Part shown: positions 44,045 to 54,550 of the stretch, one piece after another | Position numbering within the stretch: the stretch's first letter is position 1 | Layout of the letters: each line of letters starts with the position of its first letter | Source: Pseudomonadota bacterium | GTDB lineage: Bacteria > Pseudomonadota > Gammaproteobacteria > Burkholderiales > Methylophilaceae | Reading direction: 5' to 3' | Length of the DNA: 64,000 nucleotides | Assembly: GCA_029782295.1 (NCBI GenBank) | Contig: JAKOVB010000089.1 | Location: forward strand, 682,001 to 746,000 | Program-made: the position numbers and the translations under genes | Notes under the pieces: model-generated | Database searches by the model: none | Told to the model about the DNA's origin: nothing | Seen by the model: only the letters and a program-made list of their open reading frames with translations

Positions 44045-45852
44045 CGGGAAGCCTCTTCTTCGTTGTGCAGGTGCGCGCCGCTGTCGTCGCGGCCGGTCAT
44101 CTGGCGGGCGGCCTGCAGCGACCAGTCGAGGTCGAAGGCCGGCGTGAATTCCTGGTGCAGCATGCGCACCTCGTAGGCAGGACGGAACTTGGCGATGGTA
44201 TCCAGCACCGGGTTGCAGGCGGTGTGGCCGAGGCCGCAATGACTCATCGACAGCAGCAGCGCATTGAGCCGCTCGATTTCCTGGAAATCGTAGGGCGAGC
44301 CGTGGCCGTTGTGCAGCTTGTCCATCAGGTTCTTCAACAGCGACGTGCCAACGCGGCATGGCGTGCAGAAGCCGCAGCTTTCGTGGGCAAAGAAGTGCAC
44401 GAAATTGCGCGCCACCTCGAACATGTCGCGGCTGTCGTCGAATACCATGAAGGCGCCGGCGGTGCCGATATCCTCGAACGCCAGCACGCGGTCGAATTCG
44501 GCCCGAGACACCGTCACGCCGGAAGGACCGCTGACCTGGACCGCCTGGGTGTTGGCGGCGCCACAGTCTTCCAGCATCTGGCGCACCGAGACGCCGAACG
44601 GATACTCGTAGATGCCGGGACGCGCGCAGTCGCCAGAGATCGACATCACCTTGGTGCCAGCCGATCTGGCGGTACCGATGGCGGCATACCACGCACCGCC
44701 CTTCAGCGCGATATGGCAGGTGGCCGCAAAAGTCTCGACGTTGTTCACCACCGTCGGCTGGTTGAGGTAACCGTGCGTCACGGGGAACGGCGGACGGTTG
44801 CGCGGCGTGCCGCGCTTGCCTTCCAGGGATTCGATCAGGGCGGACTCTTCGCCGCAGATGTAAGCGCCGGCGCCGAAGTGGATCTCGATGTCGAAGTCGA
44901 AGCCGGCCTGGCCGAGGACGTTCGCCCCGAGCAGGCGCCGCTCACGGCGACGCGCCAGCACGGCCTCCAGATGGTCGCGCAGGTAGCGGTATTCGCCGCG
45001 CAGGTAGAGCATGCCCTTGCGCGCGCCGATCACGTAACCGCACAGCGTCATGCCCTCGAACACCTTGTCGGCGTACCCATTCAGCAACACGCGATCCTTG
45101 AAGGTGCCGGGCTCGCCCTCGTCGGCATTGCACACCACGTAATGCGCCTCTCCCGGCGCGTTGCGGCAGGACTCCCACTTGATCGCGGTGGTAAAACCCG
45201 CGCCACCGCGACCGCGCAATCCGGAGGCCCTGACCTCGTCCAGCATGCCTTCCGGGCCGTGCGCGAAGGCGGCCTGCAAGGCGCTCCCGGGCACGAAGCC
45301 ATCCTCCAGCAGCAGGCCCTTGCGCCGGATGTTGTCCTCGACACGGAAGAACTCGGCCGGCCACTGTGCCAGCGGCACCTGCTCGCGGATCAGGTCGCAG
45401 ATTTCATCCACGCGCTGCTCGGTCATGCGGGTGATGGCGATGTTGTTCACCAGCAGCGCAGGCCCCTGGTCGCACATGCCGGTACAGGAAGTGAAATCCA
45501 CGCTCACCAAACCGTCTTCCGACATCTTGCCCGGCTCCACCCACAGGTTGCGGCACATGCGGTCCATCAGGGCCTTGCTGCCCAGCATGCGGTCGGTGAT
45601 GTTGTCGGAGAACAGCACGCGATAGCGGCCACGCGGCTGCAGGTAGAAGAAGGAATAAAAACTGGCCACGCCTTCGATCTTGGTGCGCGGCACATGCAAC
45701 TGCTCGGTGAGGTAGTCGATCGCGTCCGGATGCAGCCAGCCGAAATGCTCCTGCGCCTCCCGCAGGATCTGCATCAGGTGGAGGGCGGCATGGCCGTAAC
45801 GGGCCAGGATAGGGTCCAGATAAGTCTTGTGGTCGAGCTCGGGTGCTGCCAT
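44041..45852 (-). CDS. hoxF: Hydrogenase diaphorase subunit HoxF
   Basis: The 603-residue protein fuses a NuoE-like N-terminal domain (about 1-160, with DFTSCTGMCDQGPA) to a NuoF-like part: FMN loop GLRGRGGAGF, NAD-binding GAGAYICGEESALIE, EGKRGTPRNRPPFP, and the C-terminal [4Fe-4S] ligands in ESCGFCTPCRVG. The size equals HoxF of Ralstonia. It is the NADH-binding subunit. TGGAG precedes the ATG. This is the first gene of the hox-hyp operon; no hoxE is present. Confidence 0.97.
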   Translation of the reverse strand: MAAPELDHKTYLDPILARYGHAALHLMQILREAQEHFGWLHPDAIDYLTEQLHVPRTKIEGVASFYSFFYLQPRGRYRVLFSDNITDRMLGSKALMDRMCRNLWVEPGKMSEDGLVSVDFTSCTGMCDQGPALLVNNIAITRMTEQRVDEICDLIREQVPLAQWPAEFFRVEDNIRRKGLLLEDGFVPGSALQAAFAHGPEGMLDEVRASGLRGRGGAGFTTAIKWESCRNAPGEAHYVVCNADEGEPGTFKDRVLLNGYADKVFEGMTLCGYVIGARKGMLYLRGEYRYLRDHLEAVLARRRERRLLGANVLGQAGFDFDIEIHFGAGAYICGEESALIESLEGKRGTPRNRPPFPVTHGYLNQPTVVNNVETFAATCHIALKGGAWYAAIGTARSAGTKVMSISGDCARPGIYEYPFGVSVRQMLEDCGAANTQAVQVSGPSGVTVSRAEFDRVLAFEDIGTAGAFMVFDDSRDMFEVARNFVHFFAHESCGFCTPCRVGTSLLKNLMDKLHNGHGSPYDFQEIERLNALLLSMSHCGLGHTACNPVLDTIAKFRPAYEVRMLHQEFTPAFDLDWSLQAARQMTGRDDSGAHLHNEEEASR

Positions 45853-46203
45853 GGCGCGGCTCCAGCAGTGACTGGGGTTTTCGTCATTTTACGCTGAATC
45901 CATCCTGGCGCGGCGGACATAAGCCAGTTGCCAGCACTTCATCCGAGCACGCCACGCGTGGACATGCCCGACCGGACTCAACCACAGACAGAAGCAGGCA
46001 AATTACAATTTCCTCATGACAGGACCATGAAATTCATGGTGCCTGCCGAACTGGCCCCGGGATCACCGGCAGGGCAGCCTTGAGTTTTTTCTCTGACATT
46101 CAAGATCTTTAAACCAACGCTTTCATTTCAGTATAAGCTACGCCAGAATTTCATGGCGCGCAGGCCGGTAGCCCGCTCATCCCGTATGAAAATGAATTGA
46201 ATC
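45853..46203. other. Divergent promoter region of hoxF and corA-like genes
   Basis: About 350 bp between divergent genes. I see no gene and no convincing sigma54 (-24/-12) site in front of hoxF. The part near 46090-46140 is AT-rich and may hold the corA promoter. Confidence 0.4.
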
Positions 46204-47541
46204 ATGGCAAACGAATCGATCAGCGAACACTCCGACAGCCGGGAAGCCATTATCAGCCTGTTGCAGAAGCACAAGCTGCTGGAGGGCCTGGTACAGAAAC
46301 AGGACACGCCCCGGCGAGACCTGATGGAGGCGCTGGTGCGCAAGCAGAATCTGACGCGCATCCAGCAATTGCTGAACCACCTGCCATCCGACGAAGTCGC
46401 CCAGATCCTCGAGACCCTGACCCCGCAGGATCAGCTCTTCATCTGGGACCAGATCTGGGACGAGAACAAGGAAGAAGTACTGCAGGAGGTCTCGGTCTCG
46501 GTGCTCGAACTGCTGGGCAAGCGCGACTACAAGACCGAGTCCACCCGGGTCAAGGCCTTCGAGATTGCGGACGGGCGACTGCGTGAACTCATCATCGACA
46601 GCCACAGCGACTCGAGCTCGGTCAAACCGATCTGGATCGATATGGTCGACCCCTCGTTCGAAGACCGCGCCATGATCGGTTCCATTTTCGGTATCGAGAT
46701 GCCGGATCCGAACAAGCTCAGCGACCTGGAGACCAGCGCCAAGTTCTTCATCGAGGAGGACGGCGTTATCCACCTGCGCTCCGACTTCCTGCTGGACAAG
46801 GCGGACGAATCCCGCAACGTGGCCGTGGCCTTCATCCTGCACCGCGGCATCCTGTTCTCGGTCCGGAAGGAAGAACTGCCGGTATTCCGCCTGCAACGCC
46901 TGCGCGCCCTCACCCAGCCCAATTATGTCTCGGATGCGCGCGACCTGTTGCTGGACCTTTACGCCGCCGACGTGGAATATTCCGCGGACGCGCTCGAGGA
47001 CGTCTACCGCGGACTGGAAAAAGCGGGCGACCAGGTGCTGAACAAGCGGATGACTGACGAGGACGCGGCCGAGACCCTGACCATCGTAGCGCAGGAAGAA
47101 GACCTCAACGGCCGCATCCGCCGCAACGTCATGGACACCCGCCGCGCCGTCTCTTTCCTGATGCGCAGCAAGTTGCTGGAGAAACACCAGATCGACGAAT
47201 CGCAACAGATCCTGCGGGACATCGACTCCCTGGATGGCCACACCGCCTTCCTGTTCGACAAGATCAACTTCCTGATGGACGCCACCGTCGGCTTCATCAA
47301 CATCAACCAGAACAAGGTGATCAAACGCCTGACCGTGCTCAGCGTGGTGTTCATGCCGCTCAACGTGATCGCCGGCATCGGCGGCATGTCCGAATTCTCC
47401 ATGATGACCAAGGACATCCCGTGGCCGGTGTCCTACGGGCTGTTCAGCATCGGCCTGGTGATCATCGGCTGGCTGACGTTCGAAATCCTGCGCTTCTTCG
47501 AACGCCGGGAAAAGCTGCGCCAGATCTCCAGAACCGCCTAG
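46204..47541 (+). CDS. CorA-type transporter with an MgtE-like N-terminal domain
   Basis: The 445-residue protein begins with about 100 residues like the MgtE N domain (QLLNHLPSDEVAQILETLTP), followed by a CorA cytoplasmic domain and two C-terminal membrane helices (about 375-430). CorA proteins have a Gly-Met-Asn filter before the last loop. Here the equivalent place reads GIGGMSEFSMM, so Asn is replaced by Ser. The protein may carry a different divalent ion or select differently. The ATG at 46204 has no strong ribosome site but is the first in frame. Confidence 0.85.
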   Translation: MANESISEHSDSREAIISLLQKHKLLEGLVQKQDTPRRDLMEALVRKQNLTRIQQLLNHLPSDEVAQILETLTPQDQLFIWDQIWDENKEEVLQEVSVSVLELLGKRDYKTESTRVKAFEIADGRLRELIIDSHSDSSSVKPIWIDMVDPSFEDRAMIGSIFGIEMPDPNKLSDLETSAKFFIEEDGVIHLRSDFLLDKADESRNVAVAFILHRGILFSVRKEELPVFRLQRLRALTQPNYVSDARDLLLDLYAADVEYSADALEDVYRGLEKAGDQVLNKRMTDEDAAETLTIVAQEEDLNGRIRRNVMDTRRAVSFLMRSKLLEKHQIDESQQILRDIDSLDGHTAFLFDKINFLMDATVGFININQNKVIKRLTVLSVVFMPLNVIAGIGGMSEFSMMTKDIPWPVSYGLFSIGLVIIGWLTFEILRFFERREKLRQISRTA

Positions 47542-47717
47542 GATCACGACCCCCACCCGGAAAATGTCACGTCACCGGGCGAACCGACTCATGAAAATCA
47601 TGAGGTCACTTTCATGATCCCGCCGACTACCGCATTTCCCCGGATAGGTATGATGCAATCCATACAAGCAAGCAACAGTTGCCGCTTGATCATCAACCAA
47701 AAATGAAGGAGTTCAAC

Positions 47718-47789
47718 ATGTGGACCAAGCCCCAAGTGACCGAAATGCGTTTTGGTTTTGAAGTGACCATGTACGTTTGCAATCGCTAA
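47718..47789 (+). CDS. pqqA: PQQ precursor peptide PqqA
   Basis: The 23-codon gene codes for MWTKPQVTEMRFGFEVTMYV plus three more residues. It matches PqqA in length and in the EVTMY core, whose Glu and Tyr are joined to form pyrroloquinoline quinone. AAGGAG stands 7 nt before the ATG and a strong terminator follows, so it is a single-gene transcript. None of pqqB, pqqC, pqqD or pqqE is in the window; they may be elsewhere. Confidence 0.93.
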   Translation: MWTKPQVTEMRFGFEVTMYVCNR

Positions 47790-47810
47790 TTTCAAGCGAT
47801 ACGCAGTACG

Positions 47811-47838
47811 AAAAACGGCACCCGCGGGTGCCGTTTTT
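47811..47838 (+). terminator. Strong terminator behind pqqA
   Basis: AAAAACGGCACCC and GGGTGCCGTTTTT form a 13-bp stem 22 bp after the pqqA stop, followed by more T residues. Confidence 0.92.
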
Positions 47839-48216
47839 GTTTTTCGACCACCAGTCCCTGGCAGTCGAATCCACTGATCATACGAAATAAAACATCCCGG
47901 CAATCCCAGAAAGCCCACTACCCCAAAGCCTTCATATCCGACACCCGCCAGAAACGGATGTTTAAAATATCCAATCACCATCTGGCAGGAAAGCTTGCGA
48001 CGCACCGATTCAGCCAAGATTCGATCTCATGCCAAGCCTTGCTTTCAAAATCCCTGATCCTAGTAATGTTGAATGGCATAGTCCAGAGTGCTAGTGTTCT
48101 ATGAAGGGATAGGAGTCCCTTTGTTCATGATCGGAGATTCTGGGACCGGGTTATCCGACACCGCCGGGCAGCAGGATCCCACTGTCGAGAAATCCAATAA
48201 CAACTCAGGGGCATCA

Positions 48217-50541
48217 ATGAACGCTCAGATGATATGGCTTGCGAATACAAAAAGAATTCATATTTGGCTTCTTTCCGTCTTTGTTTCAGCTGCATTTAGC
48301 CTGCTCATTGTGATGACCATGGATTTCCTGCTCAATGGAAAAATTACCTACGATTACATTCTGACAGGCTTGATTGCTTCTCTGGTAGTAGCCTCCAGCG
48401 TTGTGGCTTTTGTGATTTATCTGCTCGACCATATCGCCCGTTTGCAGCAAGACATCAATCAGCATCATATTTACGGGAAGCAGTTCATCAGCCTGATCGA
48501 TGCAATACCAGATGCCATTTTTCTAAAGGATGGCGAGGGACGCTGGAAGATTACCAACGAACCCGCCAGAAAGTTGTTCAGGCTTCAAGGAGTTGACTGG
48601 AAAGACAAGACAGATTTGGATCTGTCATCCATGCGCCCAGAAATGCGCAACACCCATGCCAAATGTAACGAGACTGACCAGGCCACCTGGAATGCTGGTA
48701 CCCAGCTATCCTTTGAAGAGATGGTTGACACTGGAGCAGATGGCTTGCGCCAGCTGGAATTTCGGAAAGTCCCCATCTACAAAAAAAATGGGCTTCGAAA
48801 GGGGATCGTCGTTGTCGGTCGGGATGTCACAGAAAAATTAAAGGCCGAAAGAGATCTTCGTATTGCTGACACTGTTTTCAAGGCTCAGGAGGGCATGCTT
48901 GTAACCGATGCAAACAGAACAGTTATTCGTGTAAATCCCGCCTTCACCAAAATCACCGGTTACGCCTCAGAGGAAATTATTGGCAAAACACCTCGTTTAC
49001 TGCAATCAGGCCGCCATTCACCAGAGTTTTACGCCCAAATGTGGCAGAGCATTAATCGTATTGGTCGATGGGAAGGCGAAATCTGGAACAAGCGCAAGAA
49101 CGGCGAAATTTACCCTCAATATCTCGCAGTCTCCTCCGTGAAAGACGATGCGGGTGCAGTCTTAAATTATGTAGCCTCGATTACCGACATCACGATGAGT
49201 AGAGAGGCGGCTGAAGAAATCCATCACCTGGCCTTCTACGACCCTCTCACGAAGTTACCGAATCGGCGGCTTTTCCAGGACCGTCTCAAAGTCGCTCTGG
49301 CCACCAGTTCACGCAGCGGCAAGCAAGGTGCCCTTTTATATATCGATCTCGACAATTTCAAAAATCTAAACGACAGCCTTGGTCATGAAACTGGAGACGA
49401 ACTGCTGAAGAAGGTAGCGCAACGCCTTCAAGAGCACGTGCGCGAAGGTGACACTGTTGCTCGCCTCGGGGGCGACGAGTTTGTGGTAATGCTGGAAAAC
49501 CTGAGTGATCATGCAATCGAGGCTGCATCACAGGCTGAAACCGTTGCCAGAAAAATTCTGTCCGCCCTTAACGCGCCTTATCTTCTCGGAACACACCCAT
49601 ACACCAACACCGCAAGCATCGGGGCCACTATTTTCCTGGATCACAACCGGACAATAGACAAGTTGCTGCAACAAGCTGATATTGCGATGTACCAGGCCAA
49701 GAAAGCAGGTCGTAACAGCCTGTGCCTCTTCGATCCGCAAATGCAGGCCGCCATCAATGATCGGCTGGCATTGGAAGAAAGTTTACGACACGCCCTGGCG
49801 GAAAATCAGTTTGTGCTGTTTTATCAGCTGCAAGTCACTGACGATAATCTCGTGCTTGGCGCTGAAGTTTTAATCCGCTGGTTGAAACCGGATCAAGGCT
49901 TGGTTTCGCCGGCATACTTTATTCCAACAGCCGAAGAAACGGGGCTGATCATCCCAATCGGATTATGGGTACTTGAAACGACCTGCGCACAAATCAAGGC
50001 ATGGCAACAGAGCCCGTTAACCCGTGATCTTGTACTCTCGGTAAATGTGAGTCCTAAGCAATTCCAACAGCCTGATTTTATATCCAACGTCCAGGCCTGC
50101 CTGGAGCGACATGGCACCCCTCCGCGCCTGCTTAAACTTGAACTGACTGAAAGCATGCTTCTCGAGAACAGTGAAAACATCATCGCCAAAATGAATATAT
50201 TGAACGAGATGGGCATTCAGTTCTCACTCGACGATTTCGGCACCGGTTACTCTTCGTTGCAATACCTCAAGAGACTGCCCCTGAACCAACTCAAAATCGA
50301 CAAGTCGTTTGTGAATGACATTGCATTTGATCCCAACGATAAAGCCATTGTCTCCACCATCATTGCAATGGCAAAGAATCTAGGGCTGGACGTCATTGCC
50401 GAGGGTGTTGAGACTGAACTGCAACGAGAGAAGCTTATGGAAAATGGCTGCACGCACTTTCAAGGCTACCTCTTCAGTGAGCCCCTACCGGTGGATCAGT
50501 TTGAAGAGTTACTCACCAAGCCTGAACCCGTTCACTCGTGA
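48217..50541 (+). CDS. Membrane PAS-PAS-GGDEF-EAL protein
   Basis: The 774-residue protein has two N-terminal membrane helices, two PAS domains (about 95-205 and 215-340), a GGDEF domain with intact GGDEF (418-422) and a REGD inhibitory site, and an EAL domain. The EAL signature reads EVL (GAEVLIRW), with the metal-binding Glu kept, and DFGTGYSSL and EGVET are present, so both activities could exist. ATG 48217 was chosen (AGGGG 6 nt upstream, membrane helix close by); in-frame starts at 48127 and 48088 are possible. The gene has lower GC than its neighbours. Confidence 0.9.
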   Translation: MNAQMIWLANTKRIHIWLLSVFVSAAFSLLIVMTMDFLLNGKITYDYILTGLIASLVVASSVVAFVIYLLDHIARLQQDINQHHIYGKQFISLIDAIPDAIFLKDGEGRWKITNEPARKLFRLQGVDWKDKTDLDLSSMRPEMRNTHAKCNETDQATWNAGTQLSFEEMVDTGADGLRQLEFRKVPIYKKNGLRKGIVVVGRDVTEKLKAERDLRIADTVFKAQEGMLVTDANRTVIRVNPAFTKITGYASEEIIGKTPRLLQSGRHSPEFYAQMWQSINRIGRWEGEIWNKRKNGEIYPQYLAVSSVKDDAGAVLNYVASITDITMSREAAEEIHHLAFYDPLTKLPNRRLFQDRLKVALATSSRSGKQGALLYIDLDNFKNLNDSLGHETGDELLKKVAQRLQEHVREGDTVARLGGDEFVVMLENLSDHAIEAASQAETVARKILSALNAPYLLGTHPYTNTASIGATIFLDHNRTIDKLLQQADIAMYQAKKAGRNSLCLFDPQMQAAINDRLALEESLRHALAENQFVLFYQLQVTDDNLVLGAEVLIRWLKPDQGLVSPAYFIPTAEETGLIIPIGLWVLETTCAQIKAWQQSPLTRDLVLSVNVSPKQFQQPDFISNVQACLERHGTPPRLLKLELTESMLLENSENIIAKMNILNEMGIQFSLDDFGTGYSSLQYLKRLPLNQLKIDKSFVNDIAFDPNDKAIVSTIIAMAKNLGLDVIAEGVETELQREKLMENGCTHFQGYLFSEPLPVDQFEELLTKPEPVHS

Positions 50542-50650
50542 ACCACCCTCCATCATGGGTTGGATTCAGAAACTTGAAAGCAGGGCATGGCCGACATATC
50601 CATGCGAGCATGCTGTCGCCGGGCTGGAGAAATTGATTTTGCCAGAAGAT

Positions 50651-50678
50651 GCAGTCATTCATTTTTTTGAATGACTGC
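50651..50678. repeat. 11-bp inverted repeat after the GGDEF-EAL gene
   Basis: GCAGTCATTCA and TGAATGACTGC pair perfectly around a six-T loop. There is no T run after the stem, so it is only a possible terminator. Confidence 0.5.
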
Positions 50679-50740
50679 CACTCGATCCAAAGCCTACTCA
50701 TCACCACCGGTACTACCGGCTTCCCCACACAAGGAACCCC

Positions 50741-52144
50741 ATGCTGTTTGACCGTCCCGTCGTCTGCCTCGACGTCGAAACCACCGGCGCCAGCCCGCAG
50801 AACGACCGCGTCACCGAAATCGGCATCGTCGAGATCACGCCGGACGGCCACGTCACGGAATGGAGCACGCTGGTGAACCCGGAGATGCGCATTCCGCCAT
50901 TCATCGAGAACCTCACCGGCATCAGCAATGCGATGGTGGCCGACGCGCCAACCTTCGACCGGATCGCCGATGAACTGATGGAGCGCCTGCGCGGCCGGGT
51001 GTTTGTGGCACACAACGTGCGTTTCGACTATGCCTTCATCAAGAACGAATTCAAGCGTCTCGACATGCCCTTCCGGGCCGACACGCTGTGCACGGTACGC
51101 CTGTCGCGCAAGCTGTATCCGCAATTCTTCAAGCACAACCTCGACAGTCTGATCCAGCGCCTCGGGATCGTCATGGAAGAGCGCCACCGCGCGCTGGCCG
51201 ACGCCAGGGTGCTGATGCATTTCCTGCAACGCCTGCCGCAGGAGCACGATGCGGAAGCGCTCCAGCAGGCGATCCGCCAGGTGATGGCGAAGCCGGCCCT
51301 GCCGGCCAACCTGCCGGAGTCCGTGGTGGAAGACCTGCCGGAATGCCCGGGGGTCTATCTGTTCTATGGCGACAACGACATGCCGCTGTACGTGGGCAAG
51401 AGCACCAACATCCGCTCCCGGGTGCTGTCGCACTTTTCCTCAGACCACGCCAGCACCAAGGAACTGCGGATCTCGCAACAGATGAAACGGATCGAATGGC
51501 GGGAAACGGCCGGAGAGCTCGGGGCCCTGCTGCTGGAAGCGCGGCTGGTCAAGGCCATGCAGCCTATCCATAACCAGCGGCTGCGCCGCGAGAACGACCT
51601 GTGTGCCTGGCAACTGATAGACGCCCCCAACGGCGGCAAGACCGTGGTGCTGAAATACGCCACCGAACTCGATTTCGGCCGCGAACGCGACCTTTACGGG
51701 ACCTTTACCTCGCAGCGCAAGGCAGTGGAGTCATTGCGCAACCTTGCCGACGCGCACAAGCTCTGCCTGATCCAACTGGGCCTGGAGAAACCGGGGCGAG
51801 GCAAGGCGAGCCCGTGTTTCGGCTATCAACTCAGGAAGTGCCGCGGCGTCTGCTGCGGCAAGGAATCGACGCTGCAACACGACATCCGCCTGATGGAAGC
51901 GCTGGCCAGGCTCAAGCTGCGCACCTGGCCCTACCCGTCCGCCATCGGCATCAGGGAAACCTACGGCCTGCGCGACGAAGTGCATGTCGTCGACCACTGG
52001 TGCTACCTCGGCACGGCAAAGGACGAAACCGAAATTTCGCAGATCCTGGAATCCTCGTCCACGGCCGCCTTCGACCTCGACACCTACAAGATCCTGCAGA
52101 AATTCCTGCTCGGCAAGGACGTCATCATCACCCCGCTGGGATGA
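50741..52144 (+). CDS. DEDDh exonuclease fused to a GIY-YIG nuclease domain
   Basis: The 467-residue protein has an epsilon-like 3'-5' exonuclease domain (about 1-175; DVETTG with Asp and Glu, [17 protein letters not shown]) and a UvrC/Cho-like GIY-YIG domain (about 200-285; [19 protein letters not shown], later Glu in LLLEARLVK). The C-terminal part has Cys pairs ([10 protein letters not shown]) like those of UvrC/Cho relatives. Such fusions occur in many proteobacteria and probably act in DNA repair. It is a single gene. Confidence 0.9.
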   Translation: MLFDRPVVCLDVETTGASPQNDRVTEIGIVEITPDGHVTEWSTLVNPEMRIPPFIENLTGISNAMVADAPTFDRIADELMERLRGRVFVAHNVRFDYAFIKNEFKRLDMPFRADTLCTVRLSRKLYPQFFKHNLDSLIQRLGIVMEERHRALADARVLMHFLQRLPQEHDAEALQQAIRQVMAKPALPANLPESVVEDLPECPGVYLFYGDNDMPLYVGKSTNIRSRVLSHFSSDHASTKELRISQQMKRIEWRETAGELGALLLEARLVKAMQPIHNQRLRRENDLCAWQLIDAPNGGKTVVLKYATELDFGRERDLYGTFTSQRKAVESLRNLADAHKLCLIQLGLEKPGRGKASPCFGYQLRKCRGVCCGKESTLQHDIRLMEALARLKLRTWPYPSAIGIRETYGLRDEVHVVDHWCYLGTAKDETEISQILESSSTAAFDLDTYKILQKFLLGKDVIITPLG

Positions 52145-52344
52145 ATGGCGATCAGGGGCAAGCCCGGTGGCCGCTGGGGTACCGGGCTTGCCGAAGCCAC
52201 TCTCCCGCCGGACCACTTTCCCCCTGGCCGCCGCTGACGTATGCTGGACAACCGGGTTGCGCCCAAGGCGGCGGACAGCAGGTTCACCGTTCCCGATACG
52301 TACCCCGGAAAATCGACAAGCCCATCCATTCCAAGGAGGATTTC

Positions 52345-52554
52345 ATGTCCGCACATACCTATAAACTCATTGAACTGGTCGGCAGTTCGACCACCAGTTC
52401 CGACGACGCCATCAATAACGCCATCGCCAAGGCCTCCCAGACCATCCGTCACCTCGACTGGTTCCAGGTGGTCGAGACCCGCGGACACATCGTCGACGGC
52501 AAGGTGGCGCATTACCAGGTGACACTCAAGGTGGGATTCCGGCTGGAAGACTGA
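52345..52554 (+). CDS. Dodecin family protein
   Basis: The 69-residue protein matches dodecin over its whole length: [20 protein letters not shown], the [10 protein letters not shown] strand with the flavin-facing tryptophan in LDWFQV, and the final [13 protein letters not shown]. Dodecins form hollow dodecamers that store flavins or coenzyme A. AAGGAGGA precedes the ATG. Confidence 0.95.
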   Translation: MSAHTYKLIELVGSSTTSSDDAINNAIAKASQTIRHLDWFQVVETRGHIVDGKVAHYQVTLKVGFRLED

Positions 52555-53041
52555 GAGGATTCCAGTGCAATCAGACATCATTGAACGCGAGATTGCACGG
52601 CTGATGACCAACGACACTTAAACAAAGGGCGAGAATCCGCGAATCTCTCTGCATCAGCAAAGAGTTCGCTGACATGCATTACTTGCTGCGCCAGTCACTC
52701 ATGCCCAATCTTTGGCAGCCACCCATCAACAGCAGCCTGAAAAAAACGAATGGCACATCCGATTCCCAGGCTCGTCTTAAGAAAGATACGTTTCTTAAAC
52801 GGGACAAACTACACCTCACACTTGACCAGCCGCTATCCGCACAGTGCAAAACGAACACCAATTTCTGCGCGGATAGCGCCATAACCCCTGTCCATCGTAA
52901 ACTTGGCGATCATGATCACACTCATCCAAATCGAAAACAAAACTTTTCAGCATGATTGGCGATCAAGCGCATCCAGATTAAATTTCCATTTCCTTGACGG
53001 ATATCAATTTTTACCCGATTCCTTCCGATGACATTGACCAC
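52555..53041. other. Intergenic region with inverted repeats
   Basis: About 490 bp without a credible gene. A CGCTATCCGC word near 52830 has an exact inverted partner GCGGATAGCG near 52870, and a shorter AAGAAA/TTTCTT hairpin lies near 52780. A GTG frame at 52565 codes for 18 residues only and is probably a relic. Confidence 0.4.
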
Positions 53042-54433
53042 ATGAACCAACTGCCCATCTTCATCGCCCTGCGTGACCGCAAATGCCTCGTTGTCGGCGG
53101 CGGCGAGGTCGCCCTGCGCAAGATCACCATGTTGCGCAAGGCCGGGGCACGCGTCACGGTAGTTGCGCCGGAACTCTGTTCCGCCCTGCTCGAACTGCAG
53201 GCGAGTCAGGAACTGAGATGGGAACCGGGCGTCTTCCAGCCAGCCCACCTCGAACAGGCCACGCTGGCAATCGCCGCAACGGACGACGAAACCGTCAACC
53301 GGGCCGTGTCCGAAGCGGCACAGGCACGCAACATTCCTGTCAACGTCGTCGACCAGCCAGCGCTGTGCACCTTCGTGTTCCCGTCCATCATCGACCGCTC
53401 GCCCATCGTCGTCGCCATCTCCAGCAGCGGCAAGGCCCCGGTGCTGTCGCGCCTGCTGCGCGCCCGGCTGGAGACCCTGATCCCGGCCGGATATGGACGG
53501 CTGGCGGAGCTGGCCGGCGCCTTCCGCGACCAAGTCAAGCAGAAGCTGGACGACACCCGCAAGCGTCGCATTTTCTGGGAAAACGTCTTCGAAGGCCCAA
53601 TCGCGGAACAAGTGCTGTCCGGCCAGTCCGAAGCCGCGCACCGGGCCCTGCAGGACACGCTGGACCGGACCGGCAACGCCGGGGAACAGGGCGAGGTCTA
53701 CCTGGTCGGCGGCGGCCCCGGCGACCCTGATCTGCTAACCTTCCGCGCACTGCGCCTGATGCAGAAGGCCGACGTGGTGGTCTACGATGCACTGGTCAGC
53801 CCGGCCGTCATGGAACTGGTCCGCCGCGACGCGGAGCAGATCTACGTCGGCAAGCGCACCAACAATCACACCCTGCCGCAGGAAGAAATCAATCTGCTGC
53901 TGGTCCGTCTCGCCAAGGAAGGCAAGCGTGTGTTGCGACTGAAGGGAGGCGACCCGTTCACTTTCGGACGCGGTGGCGAGGAAATCGAAACGCTGACAGA
54001 ACACCGCATCCCGTTCCAGGTCGTGCCGGGCATCACCGCAGCCAACGGCGTGTCGACCTACACCGGCATCCCGCTGACCCACAGGGATTATGCGCAGTCC
54101 GTCACCTTCACCACCGGCCACCTGCGTGATGGCACGGTGGACCTGGACTGGCCGGCCCTCGCCCGCCCGCACCAGACGGTGGTGATCTACATGGGGTTGG
54201 GCGGTCTCGCCGACATCTGCAGAAAGATGATCGAGCACGGCCAGCCGGCCGACCTGCCCGCCGCCGCCGTGCAACAGGGCACCACCCCCAGCCAGCGCGT
54301 CGTCACCGGAACGCTGGAGACCCTGCCGGCGCTGGTCGAGGCCGCGCAACTCAAGCCGCCCAGCCTGATCATCATCGGCGAAGTGGTGAAGCTGCGCGAG
54401 AAGCTGGCCTGGTTTGAGTCTTTTCATAAATAA
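53042..54433 (+). CDS. cysG: Siroheme synthase CysG
   Basis: The 463-residue protein has the N-terminal dehydrogenase/ferrochelatase domain ([13 protein letters not shown], then [10 protein letters not shown]) and the C-terminal uroporphyrinogen-III methyltransferase ([42 protein letters not shown]). It makes siroheme from uroporphyrinogen III for sulfite or nitrite reductase. The ATG at 53042 gives the family N-terminus; an in-frame TTG at 52994 was rejected. Confidence 0.96.
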   Translation: MNQLPIFIALRDRKCLVVGGGEVALRKITMLRKAGARVTVVAPELCSALLELQASQELRWEPGVFQPAHLEQATLAIAATDDETVNRAVSEAAQARNIPVNVVDQPALCTFVFPSIIDRSPIVVAISSSGKAPVLSRLLRARLETLIPAGYGRLAELAGAFRDQVKQKLDDTRKRRIFWENVFEGPIAEQVLSGQSEAAHRALQDTLDRTGNAGEQGEVYLVGGGPGDPDLLTFRALRLMQKADVVVYDALVSPAVMELVRRDAEQIYVGKRTNNHTLPQEEINLLLVRLAKEGKRVLRLKGGDPFTFGRGGEEIETLTEHRIPFQVVPGITAANGVSTYTGIPLTHRDYAQSVTFTTGHLRDGTVDLDWPALARPHQTVVIYMGLGGLADICRKMIEHGQPADLPAAAVQQGTTPSQRVVTGTLETLPALVEAAQLKPPSLIIIGEVVKLREKLAWFESFHK

Positions 54434-54550
54434 TGCCTAACTTGTACAACACACTCGAGCACCGAACGGGCGTCCAAGTGGACAGTTCTGGTACGCAATT
54501 AGCTTCTTACCGGCATGTGGCAAATCAGCTTCTATTTTTAAGGGGAACTC

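Noticed and set aside
44065-45897. 610-codon plus-strand frame
   Set aside because: It is the antisense shadow of hoxF in GC-rich DNA; it has no ribosome site and low-complexity composition.
52565-52621. 18-codon GTG frame after dodecin
   Set aside because: Too short and without ribosome site; likely chance or a relic.
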